Positions 48,201 to 62,600 of a DNA stretch of 64,000 bases are shown piece after piece. Origin of the DNA: Ciona savignyi (taxonomy: Eukaryota; Chordata; Ascidiacea; Phlebobranchia; Cionidae); NCBI GenBank assembly GCA_000149265.1, contig CH003416.1, positions 1,309,451-1,373,450 of the forward strand, given 5' to 3'. Numbering within the stretch: position 1 is the stretch's first letter; each line of letters starts with the position of its first letter. The notes beneath the pieces are model-generated. The model was not told where the DNA came from. It did no database searches and saw only the letters and a list, made by a program, of their open reading frames with translations. The position numbers were made by a program, and so were the translations under genes.

Positions 48201-51200
48201 ATGCCTTCTACAAAGTCTGGACAGAAATCTTCCAGGCAGTCTTGGAAAAAATCATTTGACTTCTTATTTTCAAGTGTTGGGTATTGTGTGGGTCTTGGCA
48301 ACTTATGGAGGTTTCCGTACTTATGCTTTGAAAATGGCGGAGGTGAAGGGTCTTGTATGTTTTTGTTGGTATAATGATCTAAATAGCAGCATCGCAAATG
48401 CAATATAACTGTATGTGTAGGCTACCGCCGTCAATTTCGTTTTTCTTTTTGCTTGGGAATTTATGTGCAGTAAGACGTTTAGTTTATTTTTTAAACTTTA
48501 TTTTTCAAAAGTTTTTTGTATAATATTACGACCAATACATTTTAGGTGCGTTTCTTATACCCTACATGCTTTTTACCTGCCTGTTTGCAATTCCTATGAT
48601 GATTCTAGAAACTTCATTTGGACAGAGCTTTCGCGCTGGGGTGGTCAAATCCTGGGATAGAATTCCTATTTTCAAAGGTGTGCCATATTTATGTTTTATC
48701 CCCGTTAATGGAAATGCTGAAAAGTTAACTCACGGAAAATCGCCAGATTACCTCGCGAATACGTAAAGGCGTAAGAATAGGATATTCATGTTTATCAGCG
48801 TGAATGAGAAACTGCTGGTGTGTTAACACCCGTGAAATCGTTAGACGAATACACAAGAGAGCGTTATTGCATGGTTAATTTTTAGGTTACCTCGCAACCA
48901 CCGTTGGGTTATTGCAGTGTATTGTGTATGTATATGATTTTGACTATCCGACAGTATTAGTTTAACCCATTAATCCACTAGATTCAGAAAAAATGACTTG
49001 ACCAAGTACACAACCGAGTAGTTATTGATTTTTATGATTCTATATTTGATTTTTATACTTTTATGGGACATTGATTTTTATACTTCCAAAAATAATAAGG
49101 TAAACGAGGAAACAAACATTTCCAGTGCTTTAGAATCTCCATGGGTTTTTATCCGGCCGTGATTACACTGCTGTCATAATTTTTTTTCTCATAAAAAGCA
49201 ATCACACAAATCACATAGACTTCGCACTAAACGACTTATTGGTTCTGGTTTTTCCACAGGGATTGCCTTTGCCCAACTGGTAGCAAACCTCTATGCTAGT
49301 TCATCTTACATAATAATAATGGTGTGGATCACCAAATATATGGTGGCAAGCGTATCGCCCAATCTTCCTTGGACGAACTGCGAAAATCAATGGAATACAA
49401 AAAACTGCGTTCAATTTCTATCATCTGACAACAGCACGAGAAATGTAACTCTATCTGACCGCAGGATCTCCGCAGCAGAGGAATTCTGGGCGTAAGTATG
49501 CGTTAAGATGTTTAAAAGAGTACGGTCGTGTGGCCGTATGCTTAACGCCAAGATACGTATACCAATTCTATACAAAAAATCTTGGTGACGAGTCTCAGGT
49601 TTCGAATACCAGTGTGGTAAAAAAGATAAAAATCACAAAGCTAACTGTACTCTTGTTAAACATAAACTAGTTTGGCCGTTAAGACGGCCGTGAAATGTTA
49701 GCTTATAAAGATTGGCAATATTCGTGGTTCCACCACCAGCATAAGATCGCTGTGTGTTTCAGGCGTGAAGTGCTTGGTAAATCTCGTGGCTTGGAACATA
49801 TTGGCAGCTTGCGGCCCGACCTAGTGCTTTACTTGGGTCTTCTCTGGATCATCGGTTATTTTGTGACGTTTAAAGGAATCAAATGGTCAAGTAAGGTCAG
49901 TGTAGCGCGCTGATAAGATGATTATTTATTTGTAAAAATAAAGAAGATTTTACATTTAATGACAATGAAAAAACTACAGTCGTCAACATAAAATGACCAT
50001 TGTACAAAATATAAATTTATTCATATACCAAGGCGCTACCTGTAAAACTGATAAAAATATAATAACTTTGATTAAACTGTTTTTCTAATAATTCATGAGG
50101 TTTGGCGGCCATGCCTCGCTATAGTCGTTCATATACTAAAGTAGATAATTTGTGTTTTAGGAAGTCGTTTTGCCGTCTTCTGCTATTTCATACCTTTTTA
50201 CAGAAGTTATTTATTGCGTGTTTTGCACCGTAAAAACGACAAAATAGTGTAAACGAAACTGCATAGGCAACATGTAAATTAATTATTAAATATTGTTTCA
50301 GGTATTTTACGTTACCGCAACTGTCCCAATTGTTCTTATCCTCATTGTGACGATCAGGAGGTTGTACTTTAGATGGGGCATGGAACGGGTTCGCGGTTAC
50401 TACCTTTATCCTGACTTATCGAAGCTAATGAACTTTAAGGTTATGTTTTGAAATTTGTTCAAATTTAACATAAGTACTTCTACTAATGGACTAAAGGGTT
50501 AATTATCTTAAACGTCAGGCATATAAATCTGGAAGAATAGCTTTATTGGAAAGTGATTCTGCCAGCCACAAGGTTGTAGATAGAACCCGGCTAAACGGCC
50601 GTGTCCTTGATTAAGATACTGTGCGAACATCTCCTAACCCAGTATACAAATAGATTTTACTATATTTAAGAAAATTCCCAAGTATATATAATACGCTGCA
50701 ATATCTCCTATAACCCGATGGTAAGCTTGAGGCAATGCACAGATGACCCGTGTAATAACGCTTCGCATTCGCGATGAAATCGGACTGGTTCAAGAGTTAA
50801 CTCTTCCTCGTTTTTCCATTTACTGTAATTAAACGTAAATATCTCATATCTTGAAATCACAGCTTCTGCTATGTTCTTAAAATGTATGGCTCGGTGGTTA
50901 GTTAGTTAGAATGACTGCAGTGACACGAAAATGCTGACGATAAAAAAGCTGATAGGATACAATACAGTAATGATGATACGGTCGATATTGGAAAATTTTT
51001 CTGATATAAAAAAAAAGTACACATCAATTAAATGTAAGCTTTTAACAGTATAGAATAAATGCGGTTCTCGGTTCTAGTCGTCAGACGCACGTAATCCAAG
51101 CGAATAATCTATTTTAACATAGACATTAAAAAATATGTAAATAAAGAAAACAAACAATGGGTTAAGTACGGTCGTCTGGCCGAATGAGTAACGTGACCGA

Positions 51201-53945
51201 TACACCTACCAATTCTATGCAATAAAAAAATAAAAAAAAACGGTCGTAGCGTCAATCATGGTTAAAAAAATGCGAGGTATCTAACAATAACGTAAGCAGA
51301 AAACCTGAATATTCTGTGTAGGCTACACTCCTTTAATTAATTGCAATAAGACAACAAACTATAGAACTGGAATAAATATGTATGACTATTTATTTTTAGT
51401 ACTTTCAAAAATGTAATATTCCTTTTTTATGTAGGTTTGGGTGACAGCTGCTGCGCAAGTGACTTATTCCACAACAATTGGAAACGGAATTTTGCTTTTT
51501 CTTGCAAGCTTCAACAAACGCGATCATAACTTCCTTAAGTAAGCTTGCCAGTTAATTTGTAGTCTAATATTGCTCAGTATTTAAAATACAAATTATTCAC
51601 TTGTTTCTACTGTTTGATTTCAGAGACGCACTTATCATTGGAGCGGCAAATGCCCTGACGAGTTTTACCAGTGGTCTTGCAGTCTTTTCTTCCCTTGGAT
51701 TCTTGGCTACGAAACTTGTAGGTTTTACCATCGCCCTTTGTATGTATTCGAACCTTTAACCGATAAGGATTGTAAAACATAAATATATGAGGTGGTCGTT
51801 TTATAGCATGTATACTTTCTTGGTTAAGTAAAGAATGTAATAGGATATTTAATACAGCTCGTGGTATCCTTTTAAACGTTCCACAGAATACGACAATGGC
51901 GGAGGTCGCTTCATCTGGTCCCGGACTTGTGTTCATCGCCTACCCGCAAAGCATATCACTTCTTCCCTTCCCACAAGTTTGGAGTTTCCTATTCTTCCTG
52001 ACTTTGCTTTTATTGGGTTTTGATTCCCAGGTATGTATGTTATAAGCCATGGGTATATGTTGTCACTTGGTACGCATTACCAACGAGGTGCTTATTATTT
52101 CTGCCAGCTATACGCTGTTCTTCTGCCAACATAGATACACATCGTATGCATCCATCAAGGTATTTGCTGTAATCCTATAAAGAAACACGCATAATGATAT
52201 TTATTTTTTTGTGTCCGTTTTTTTCTTTTCTTTTATTCTTCTGCATCATGTTAACTACACAAGCCATGTCGTCAGGTATTCTGTAAAAAGTGACCAAATA
52301 TCCCCTAAAACCGGGGCAAAACCGGGGGTTAAAAACTGCGTTTTTTATTTACATATTAGAATTTACCTTTCATACTAAATATATAACAACTTGAAATTAA
52401 CAGTTATTTGACTCCCCATTTGTTGTTACTTGCAGAATTGTGCTAGTATATATGAAAAAATATTCTAATTGTGATTAGGTAACAATGGGATTCTAAGATT
52501 TTTTATAACATATGTCGTATCGTCGGAACTCGTGTTGCAAACAGTAGAGCTTAACATGTGGTTGAAATTATCTACTTTATTTAGTGTTGTTGTAGTTTTT
52601 TCAGCATGGTTTGTTGACTTTTAATATGGATTACCACTTTTCTTTCGTTATATATACCTGAATTATATTTACATAAAGGGAAATAGGCCTACTTGTGTTA
52701 TATGGATTCGTATGTTTTCTTTAGTTCATCCAAGTTGAATATTTGGTGAACTTTTTTATTGACGGTTCAAAACGAATACGTTCTCTCCGGTGGAATAAGG
52801 AAATACTGGGAGCAATGCTCTGCTTTTTCAATTTCTTGGTTGGTCTTTCAATGGTCTCGGAGGTAAGCATAGCGTTGTATAGGTTATTTCTGTTAATTTT
52901 GTTCTTCTTCTTTGCGGTAATGAATAAAATAGCAATTTACAAAAAGGATAAAAATAAGTAAAAATTGGGTCCAGTACTGAGGGAGGTGCGGCTTTTAAGG
53001 TGAGAATATGTTAGTGAAAACGTAATATTCAATTTTCCCTGCATTTAGGTTATGCCCTACTAATCACAACAGTAGGCCTAATCTTTCTAAGCGTTTATGT
53101 TTAAACAAATATTCCATTGTCTGTTCTTCAGGGTGGAATATATGTGTTTGAAATTTTTAACCGGTACGCTTATGCCGGCTGGTGCACTTTTCTGATGTGC
53201 GGCTGCGAACTCGTTGCGATTTCCTGGCTCTATGGACTTGACACCCACTTCAAGGAGATGGACAATATGATTGGTACTATCAGGGTTAAGTGGCTGTTGA
53301 AAATATCCTGGAAATTCTTATCACCCATAATATGCATGGTGAGAACTTGATAACAGTCTTAACCATGGCAATTTATCGTGTATATTTTTGTTTGAAACTT
53401 TCAGTGCCGTGTTATGTATAGGAACTTAATGGTTTGGGATGACTTGTTTATCTTTTTTTGACTATAAACCCTTTATAAGCAACGCTATTTCCACTACAGG
53501 TTGCAGTGGTCTTTTATCTTGCTGGATTCAAGCCGTTAGAGATCGGCAACTATTTGTACCCTCTGTGGGCTCAATGTTTCGCACACCTTGTTAGTGTCAG
53601 CACAATTATTGCCATTCCAGGATATGCGGTTTATATTAAACTCAAGTCTGGCAAACCATTTGCAGAGGTGAGATATATTAGTCGATAAATCCTGTTTCTA
53701 GTCACGATTTGCTTAATTTGCCATTTTTTAATACTGGGGCCAAAAAAATAAACTGAACTAAATCGAGAATTACTTATGTTCTTTATTGTTTCACTTCGTA
53801 TATATTTTTTTTTAAATCGCTTCTAGGTTTAAAAATTAAAGTTCCGATTTCGGTAAAAAAAATCTTTCAGCTGAGAAGAAACCTGCCTGAAAACAAAATT
53901 TCGGAAGTTCTGAGTGACGAAGCATTGCCACTGGGACGTATTTGA
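48201..53945 (+). CDS. SLC6 family Na+/Cl- dependent transporter, GABA/taurine/creatine-type
   Basis: Twelve exons: 48201-48342, 48546-48677, 49260-49491, 49763-49895, 50302-50439, 51435-51538, 51624-51717, 51887-52030, 52725-52862, 53132-53338, 53500-53667, 53871-53945; 568 aa. An in-frame TGA lies directly before the codon preceding the ATG. TM1 holds the signature [20 protein letters not shown]; the position that is Asp in monoamine transporters is Gly, as in amino-acid transporters. The large loop 2 has two Cys ([10 protein letters not shown]) and NST and NVT glycosylation sites. [12 protein letters not shown] and [10 protein letters not shown] in TM7-8 resemble the GABA/taurine/creatine subgroup. 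Both termini are very short. TM6 is unusual: [10 protein letters not shown] replaces the usual FFSYAIGLG. Plasma-membrane cotransporter; substrate unknown. Confidence 0.95.
48690..49030 (-). repeat. Degraded SINE fragments in SLC6 intron 2
   Basis: 48690-48765 and 48777-49025 each contain the end module (GTTTATCCCCGTTAATGG; ATATTCATGTTTATCAGCG), the GTTAACTCACGG / TGTTAACACCCG segment and the CCTCGC..CCGTTGGGTT segment of the SINE family. The tRNA-like head is lost. Apparently two overlapping old insertions. Confidence 0.5.
49505..49610 (+). repeat. Second tRNA-like repeat family, SLC6 intron 3
   Basis: GTACGGTCGTGTGGCCGTATG (A-box-like TGGCCGTATGC) followed by a B-box-like GGTTTCGAATACC about 65 bp later. 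A related but decayed copy starts at 51168 (GTACGGTCGTCTGGCCGAATG) in intron 5. Not an intact tRNA gene. Confidence 0.4.
51165..51262 (+). repeat. Decayed copy of the second tRNA-like repeat
   Basis: Shares TACGGTCGTNTGGCCG and ATACACCTACCAATTCTATG with 49505-49610 and then degenerates into an A-rich run. SLC6 intron 5. Confidence 0.4.
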
Positions 53946-56606
53946 GCTGTAAAAAATGCGATTAACTGCATTTAAATAAGGCTCATGATGAATGCCTTCT
54001 TTTCGAAAGGATTATTTTTATAAGCTTTCTACAGTATATCTTACTTTGTGTCATAAGGTATATCTTTTATATCTACGTTGGAATGGTTAAGTTACATGAC
54101 CACTTTGTATATATTCTCATTATTTCAACCAGACTTTCTGTGAAGGTATTGGCATATTCGTACCCGTTATACGGTTATATACGACGGAAAGGATTCTACC
54201 ATCGTTATGAAAAAATTTAATATACACATTTCATCGTGTACCGAATCTCCTTTCGTTTTTTTGCAGCGTGACTGTACTATATTTTTTGCAGTATTTTATG
54301 TAATATGCAGTAAGAACAGCTAAATTCCAAACCATGACGGACTCGTTATTAAGACTGTTTCTGTATCTAAATCTGTATATATACCGTCGCGTTAACCCAT
54401 ATGACTCTTCGGGAATTACATTCATGATTTAACCCCGCAAATGGAAAATGCAGGGGGTGTTATCACACGGGCAATAGTCAGATTATCTCGCGAAAACGTA
54501 AGGGAGCAGACTCACACGGGTCAACTTAAAACACCTAGAGTCTTTAACCGGGTTAACGGAACTAATGCAGTGTGTCGAATACGATTGAGGCGTTCCTTCA
54601 ACTTTAGCAGACCAATTAATTCACGCCATACCCGAGGACACAATCGACATTCCAGAAAAAAATTTCGATCCTGCGATCCATGGGGTCAAAGGCGGCGCAC
54701 TAACTGTGTTCACCTAAACACAGCAACCAGACATCTCTCAAATCCAGTGGATTAATGGGTTAACACAATAAACTATCTTGACCTTAAAAAAATTATATAC
54801 AAAAACTACACCCGGCAATTCAAAGATGGAACTAGGTAACCCGGCGATTGCCGATGCGAAAACGTTACTAGCACTTTCCTATTCACAAGAATAAACAAAA
54901 TAAATGTCCTTTACCCTAATTTCTCGAATCCAGATTTCAAGTTTTAAAAGTATGCCCAGTTCGCACGCGGCCAACATTAAGCAGATATTAATTTCTATTT
55001 ACTAACTAAAAGGAAACTTTAAACTTCATAGTAGTGTTTTATTTTGTATATATACGTGGCACAGAAGCTAAACAAGTTAGTACGAAATTTTAGCTTCCAC
55101 CATTATTATAGTACGGAACATAAGTGGAACGTTAGGCACATATGTTTGGCCATCAATAAAAGCATTAAAGAAAATTGTTAATTTAAAGCGTTAGTAACCT
55201 TTTCACCTGGCCTTAAAAGTTTTAAAACTCTGCAGCTCGTCCATTGATGGGTAAAAGGTTCCAAACGTTTTAGCAAGTTAAATACAAGCACTTCAGTTTA
55301 ATAACAAATTTTTTTTTATCATTTAACTGAACTACGAAATCCTCAGCCAACCAGACGAAGATGCCCACAATATTATAACTTTTAATAAAAAAAAACTGTT
55401 GGTCATATGTACCGTGACCAGTTCACGACAAACAAACAAAAACGTGGTAACATAAATGAAACAACCGATAACGGACAACCCAGCAAATCTATACATTTTA
55501 AATACCGCAGACTTCTTCGGTATGGTAGCTCGCACATGGTCAGGAAAATGCAAAGCTAATTTCGTTTTTTAATGTATTATCACCCGAATCACTTTTAGTA
55601 ACGCTGCACTGTGCAGCAATGTCAGTAACGGCAGCAAAAAAATAGTTTATGATTGGGTTAAACATTTTTACTGCGGGAAATGAATAAAACACTGAAAAAA
55701 AGTTAAGTTGGGTTAACAAAACACGCAAAATAAAATGTAAGATAAAAAATAATTTAGAAGCATTTCGATGTAAAAGCATTTTATGCAATTTTAAAACATG
55801 GAGGGAGTTTCATTTAAATCCTGGGGGACGGGGTTTTCCCTATTAAAGGATTTTCCCTGGTATCGTTAGAATTGGTAAAGCATGGCAAGAGCATTAACAC
55901 ACAGTGTACACCATCCACAAGAACAATGTGATATTGCAGTTTTATTACAACCCAATGTTTGAACGGATGTGGCAAAGCATGGGTGTAATCTTCACTGGTG
56001 TTTCAAGCAGTTCAACAAACGACCAACATTAACGATTGGTTTAAAAGCTTATACACTTATAACACTGAAAGCAAGAAGGCAGAATGAAACCAAGATGAAA
56101 CACGGCCGATGGTAGTGATACGAACTCGGTGTGGTGATCTCGAAATTTCGTGGACGAACAGTCGTCACAGAAATGCCTGGTTTGCACAATGGGGAACAAT
56201 AAATGAAACGTGCATGTGTAAAACAATATCGGAACTTTACATCGTACGTGATTATGCCACATTACCACCCAACAATGGACGTGGTTGTGGTTAAAACACT
56301 ATTCGGGGAGCAAAACTTCTCACCTTATGCCATGACATGATTGTTTTCAATTTTTCTTTTGAAATGGCAGTTTCAAGCATCGCATGCAATGGATGCTTAC
56401 AATTGTGACGGTTGTAACAATATGGAAAACCATGTTAAAAACCACCCGACAACAGAACCAGGCATTCTGGATAAGAAAGACATGCACACATCATTCCAAA
56501 TGCAGCAAAACATAACCAACTCTGTATGTACCAAACAAGTAAACACGAGCAAAATGATTAGTTTACACCCCTGTTGTGACCAGATTGAGGTCATTCCCGT
56601 CATTAC
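53946..56606. other. SLC6 / CCP-MAM convergent intergenic region
   Basis: About 2.7 kb that includes both 3' UTRs and a decayed SINE at 54425-54760. An ORF at 55332-55553 on - could encode one hydrophobic segment but has no splice or start context that convinces me. Open frames at 56041-56610 probably belong to the 3' UTR of the CCP-MAM gene. Confidence 0.5.
54425..54760 (-). repeat. Decayed SINE
   Basis: CACACGGGCAATAGTCAGATTATCTCGCG and, further right, a tRNA-like piece (CGATCC..GGCGGCGCACTAA) keep the module order of the SINE family in - orientation, with an internal insertion and many substitutions. Confidence 0.45.
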
Positions 56607-59600
56607 TTAGACCACACTGGTGTTCGCCGTATGTAAAGTTTCTTTTTCCTCGTCATTAATTGTTAAATTGGTTTCGTTAAGTGGAACATTTTCATTTTTG
56701 TCGACGTCAGCATTATTCGGTATGTTTTCTTTATGTGGTGGTATTGAGTGCAGAAAAGTTTCTTCATTGACATTCACAACTTTAGAACCCCATGGCATGC
56801 GGTCCCTACAGCAGCAGCATAACAGCAAGACCAGCCCAATCAGACCGAGTATGGCCAGCACGACCCACAAAGCGGTAAGGTTCGGCGGAATGTAATTGAT
56901 CACCGTCGCTGCATGGAACAGACATGTAGGCGAGCAGTTAAGCCAAAATTAAAAGGCAAGTTGATTAGTTTCACAGCAACAGAAAACAATATTAATTTGT
57001 CGAAAATTAAAAGTAAACATGCTCATTACACATCACGACAAAGATTTTTCACTATGTAAGCACACTCCACACATAATTTTAACAAATTAGAAAATTCATG
57101 TAAATCAAACATTCCACATGCAATGCTGGCTATAGACTTTTTATTTTTACTGAACCCTGTCAATTAACAAGATGCAAAAATTAAATCCAAACAAAATGCT
57201 GTTTATCTCGCAACTAGTACAGTGTGTTGTGTATAAAATAGACATTAATTCTATTATAATGCTTTAAGAAAACAATTTCTACATGCAAGTCTGTACAGTG
57301 GTTCGCAAGAAACCAAAGCAAGTAGCTGGATTCGAACTCATAACCGTACGAATTATGTTAACATGCGTAATCACTGAGCTATGTTGACTAGATAATAATT
57401 ACTACTGAACCATATGCAGGTAAATTAAGAATGACGATAAGTTGTGTGTTAACTCGCTTAAATAACTCATCACATAGACAACTCGCCAGAATTAGCTGGC
57501 CCGATTAAAATTAACCGTTTAATTTAACCACAACACTTACCCATCACAATATTTCTTGAAAAATGTTCAATTTGTTGGATTGAGCTTGACTAAAATTTGA
57601 TTCACCATGGTAAAATACTGTAATGAGCATTGGCGCATATATTCTGGCGAGTTGTATTAAGGCTGTAACTAATTCCTGTTTTAGCTTACTTTCATGTACA
57701 ACTTGACTGTCAACATTCCTGCCCTCGATATTCCTGGTCAATTTCACTGTAAAATTTGGTAAAAATTTTGTAAAGGTAAAGAAAGGTGCGAACCTGACAC
57801 AGATGCTGCCTTAGACAGAAGAGTCCAGTTCTGTCCAATGTTCATTAAGTACAAAGTTCATAATTTTTGTTGGAACACTGAGTTTGCACCAAGCAGTTTA
57901 TTTTCTAAATACATGCAATTCTGTGTATAAATTGCTATTTCTTATTTGGTAAAATATGGCTTTAAAGTAAAGTAAAACTGCAATCATATACTGTGTTACA
58001 TTGCTTTACAACACTTGTATCTGTCTTGTATGCTTTAAATGAGGTTCACAACTAATATCTGCTTTCTGCAATAATTATGCATACTACAAAACCTGCAAGG
58101 GTGTACTGTAAAACAAAAAAACATCCAAAATATAATGAACTGAAAATAAAATCTGAACTGAAAGGAAACGGCTGAAAGCTGAACTTACGTTCCGTTTGTG
58201 TGGTGGTGGTGGGGAAGGTGGTTGTAGGAATGTTTGTTGTGTTCTTATCACTTGGAATACGTGGCTCACCACCAGTAACTACAACCACGCCACTGCCTTT
58301 AATATAACATAAATTAGCCCATTTTATTGACGCTCATTTAAGGTTTTGGACGAAAGCTATGCAAGCTTGACCGTTTCCACACATTTTGATTCGGATGTTA
58401 CTCATAAATGATTTAGTTGATGCCGTCATGTAGAAAGGTAATATACAAGTCAAAACATAAGAAGAACATGCTATTTATACAATCGAACATATTCACTGAG
58501 CAGTTGGGACATGTTAGAGCTTTATGCTTACAAATACATTTTATGGTACTGGTACATAATAGTGGAATAGAAGGAGAGGAAATTAGTAATTGCACAATTG
58601 TATGTCTTAACATTCCAAACAAGGACGCTACGCATCATTTCAAGTGATTAAGAGCAGGAAATATATCATGCAGAATTACCAACTGCTAATGTCGAGACTG
58701 TTTACTCAACTAACATTTTGATAACATTTAATATTAGGGAATAATGCAAGGAATTAAGTATGATACGCTTCATTTCATGCATTAGCAACCACAGGCAACA
58801 AAAATACTTATTTTTATTATAAAGCCACTTTTTTTACAGCCATTGATTTGATGTATTTGGTTAGTCACACCAGAATATCAAGAAATAGCAAGACCTTATC
58901 CTTTTTATTTTGTCAGTAATATTTAACTCACTAGTTTTAGGGGTGGTTGTAATAGGGGTTGGCGCTGTTGTAGAGGTTATTGGCAAAGTTGTTGTTGTTG
59001 GGACAGGACCTGTGGTGTAAAAGGAACAAACACCCTTTTTATGTTTTTTAAAAGCAAAGTTAAGTTAGTTAAACTGTGTTCAATCACAACGACCCTTAGC
59101 ACACAGTTTGCTAAAATTAAGATCTTAGTTTCACTTAGTTTTTCAAATAATTATTAATGATGATATAACAAAAAGTGGGAACGGTTACTTACACGTATTC
59201 AATGGTTGAACCGTAATTCCATCTAGTTGCACATCAGCATTTGTTGTGTCCACCTTAAATGTGAACGTGATGGGGTTTGCACCGACATTGAGCGGCACCT
59301 TCACATCAGTCCAGGTTGGCTGGTTTAAATCAGCATTCCATACCGTGGAAGGTGAACCACTGTGGAAAGTTGTCATTGTTAAAGCTAGTGGGTCGGGAAT
59401 GTTTATGTATTTGAAGGTACAATAGAAGTCATATTATTTTTATCCAGACTTACAGATTGATTTTGTTAATCATCCTTAATCGGCTGTGTTAAAGTTAGAG
59501 TGCAGAACCAAAGTTTTTTTGTGCTCTGTTGACCCTTACGGTTATGTTAATTTTATGCAGTTGCCGCTACGCTGTTATTTAAGTTCAATTTATGGAAATT

Positions 59601-62600
59601 TTTAGCAACACAAAATGTTAAAAGATGTTTTTTTAATTTTTTAAAACAAAATTGTTGCCGTATAGCACTGCTATTATATTTTCCCTTTGGATTACACCTT
59701 TTACAATTCAGAGTTTTTACTTTTGCGGGGTAGTTTCCAATGTAAAGGATGACCCTGGGGAAGAAGATGCCACTCTGTAGTGAAAGTTGAGGCACTGACT
59801 GGTGACGAGTGATACTGAGGTTAGAGTAGCTGACACCGTCGCCTTGGCAAAGAAACCTGTAAAAAAGGTTTCTGCAAATGTGACTTTTGTACTTCTTACA
59901 GCTATCCCTATATACATCACTCTTTAAAACCCTAAAAGAGTGCTGTCAGCATGGATTTATGATTTGCAGTATATGATATGACGAGTATAATTTACAGTAT
60001 CTAATTTGTGTTGTAAAGATGATAATTAAGCACACAAGAAAAATCACTCACCTGGATTTCCATCAAAAGTAAGACCACTTGATGAACGCGTCCATCCATT
60101 GTTAGTGTAACTACATGTCGGTAATGTAGGAACTTCAAATCCGCAGTCCGGGCTTTCTATTAAAATTATACGATTTTTCAAGAAATATATTTGGTACACA
60201 CGCAAGGTAGTACGAAGAATGGCACTTAGCAACGAGCATGTTTTCTAAGAAATTTACACACTGGAAATAGCAGAAAATTATGTTACGATTAATGCCAATG
60301 CAAATTTACCAACATGACTATGCTCTTCGTTTATTTTAATGATTGTAAAACTTAACTTCGATCAAGGCATCTAATCATGTCTATGGAGTCACACCCAAAA
60401 CTTCGGGTTATTATGTTGTATATATTGACCCTTGATCACTAAGCTATACTGACACTTGTAATAAATCATAGAAACAGATTGTGTGGTCTATTAATTGTTG
60501 ATTAATATATTACTACTTAATACATTGTAGTATAAAGGCGGTGAAAATACATTACACAAGTTTTTCGCGTATAATTAACGACATTTCACTTGTTAGTTGT
60601 TGTAGACTCTGACTATTGTAAATACATTCCAGCTCTTACCGATACAAACAGGAGTTGTACCCCATTGACGATTGTCACCACAGGTCCTTGTCACGGGCGC
60701 TGGCTCCACTAGTTTGTAGCCGCTGTTACAAGTATATGTGGCGATTGCATTGTACGGCTGTGATGATCTAAGATTCACTCTTCCATTTAGAGGCGGCGCA
60801 GGTGCAGGACATCTTTTGACTGTTGAAATAAGTTAAAGATATTGGCAAAATATAGATCTTAAAACAGCATCCACAAAAACGCAGTAGTATACCTCAGACT
60901 AAAATAACGAAAATTTCACTTCAAGTGTTATTTGAAGTAGTTAGAATAAGCGATCATAATTGGTTCAGATTTAATATCCGCAGTCATGACCAGACATGTT
61001 TTGAGTTCCAACGTTTAACCATGGACTTTCTATTTGTTTGTGTCCCGGGGCTTAACTCCGTTGCCTAAATCCACTGAATTCAAGTTGGTTATTCAAAAAT
61101 CATACTTATAAATATCAAATATTAAACACAACACAACAGCTCTCTCAAAACTAGACTGTGGGCACAGGGTAAACTGCATGTTATCCATATATGTTAATAT
61201 GTTATATTGATGAGAATGGCTTAACTCTGACAACAGTAGATCCTATTCTACGGATGTACTAACCGATCGTTTTTTTTATTGGATATTTATAACCAAAATA
61301 AAATTCTGTTTTCGCACTGTCCGTAGTTTTTATTCAATTTTTACATTGAAATTTTGTGCTTTTACCCTGGCTAATTGCAGTATTATGTTGAAAGACTAAA
61401 TTTACTGTACAAAATGTATTATCTTATGGTTAACATCACAAAACCAATGGAGTAACTACTGCTTTGGATTAAAGAAAAGTCCCACAAATTGTTCAAGAAA
61501 GTGATGCTCAAGAAAGAAAAGGCAAATAGGAAGTTAAAACTAAAGAAATAGATTTAAGAGCCAAAAAAAATTTTGATAAAAAAATATTGCTACCGGTAAT
61601 TTTTTAATGAATTAACGCGCAAACGAAAGAACATTAAAACAGGAAAATGTTGTTTGACAACCAAATACTTTGTTTTGTATAAATTATAGAAAACAAAACA
61701 ATTTACATTGTTTTCTTTACTGACAACTAGATTTGTACTATTCTACATATTTTTAATGATTATTTTTAAATAGAATCATTTGGTGTCTATTTGAATGCGA
61801 TTGTAAGCAAAATATATTTGTCATTAAAGTGGCTTGTTTTATTGTTCATTTATCTATTTATAACTTCTTATTCTACAAAATATAGGAAAACAACATATAA
61901 ATATAATATAAAAAGATCAATACTCATTTTCCTTAAGATTAAAATGGCCATGTGGTTACGTCAAAAACAACTAACTTTCCTGCATGACTCATAATCGCGT
62001 GGTAACCGCTCCCTAAATTGATTACGTAATCAATTAAATAAAGATGGAATGTACATATTAGTAATAGAATTACATATAAACAAATTTGAGAAGTAATTTT
62101 AACATTGATTACATTGGATAGACGATTATATGTTGCAAACACTATTGTGTGGCTGGATTTCCATATTTCACAAGGAAGTTTCTTGTGATATTGTTACATG
62201 TGACGTACAAGAGATATTTGCTAGATGACACATTAAAATTAAATTTAGTATCCATTTTTGGTCTTATTTATATAATAAAAATTGTGTTGATGTGGTACAA
62301 GGCGTACCTTCAACATTTCCAACACCAAATTTAGTTTCAAGCAACAGGACGTGAGTTTCATTATGATGTCATAGTGTGTAACAATCATCTTCAATGCATG
62401 ATGTGCGTCACACAGAAATGATAAGTTTCTCTATATTTACATACAAACAACCAGGGTTGTAAGTGAGCGGTTTCTCGCAAGCACTGCTCTATGACACGGA
62501 AATCATTTGCATAAAAAACACGGTTTTAAAGTAAGGAAATTTTGAAATTCAGTGCAAAAATACATTTTGTTTTAAAGTTTTAGCTATAAATAGATCACAC

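Noticed and set aside
55332-55553. Possible small one-TM protein on -
   Set aside because: Starts with ATG and has a hydrophobic segment, but no supporting composition change, splice sites or poly(A) context.
57544-57747. Reading the whole - frame as an exon of the CCP-MAM gene up to the strong GTAAGTG donor near 57540
   Set aside because: The frame hits TGA just before that donor. The GTGAAT donor at 57605 keeps phase 1 into the TM exon, so I used it; the other donor may serve an alternative exon.
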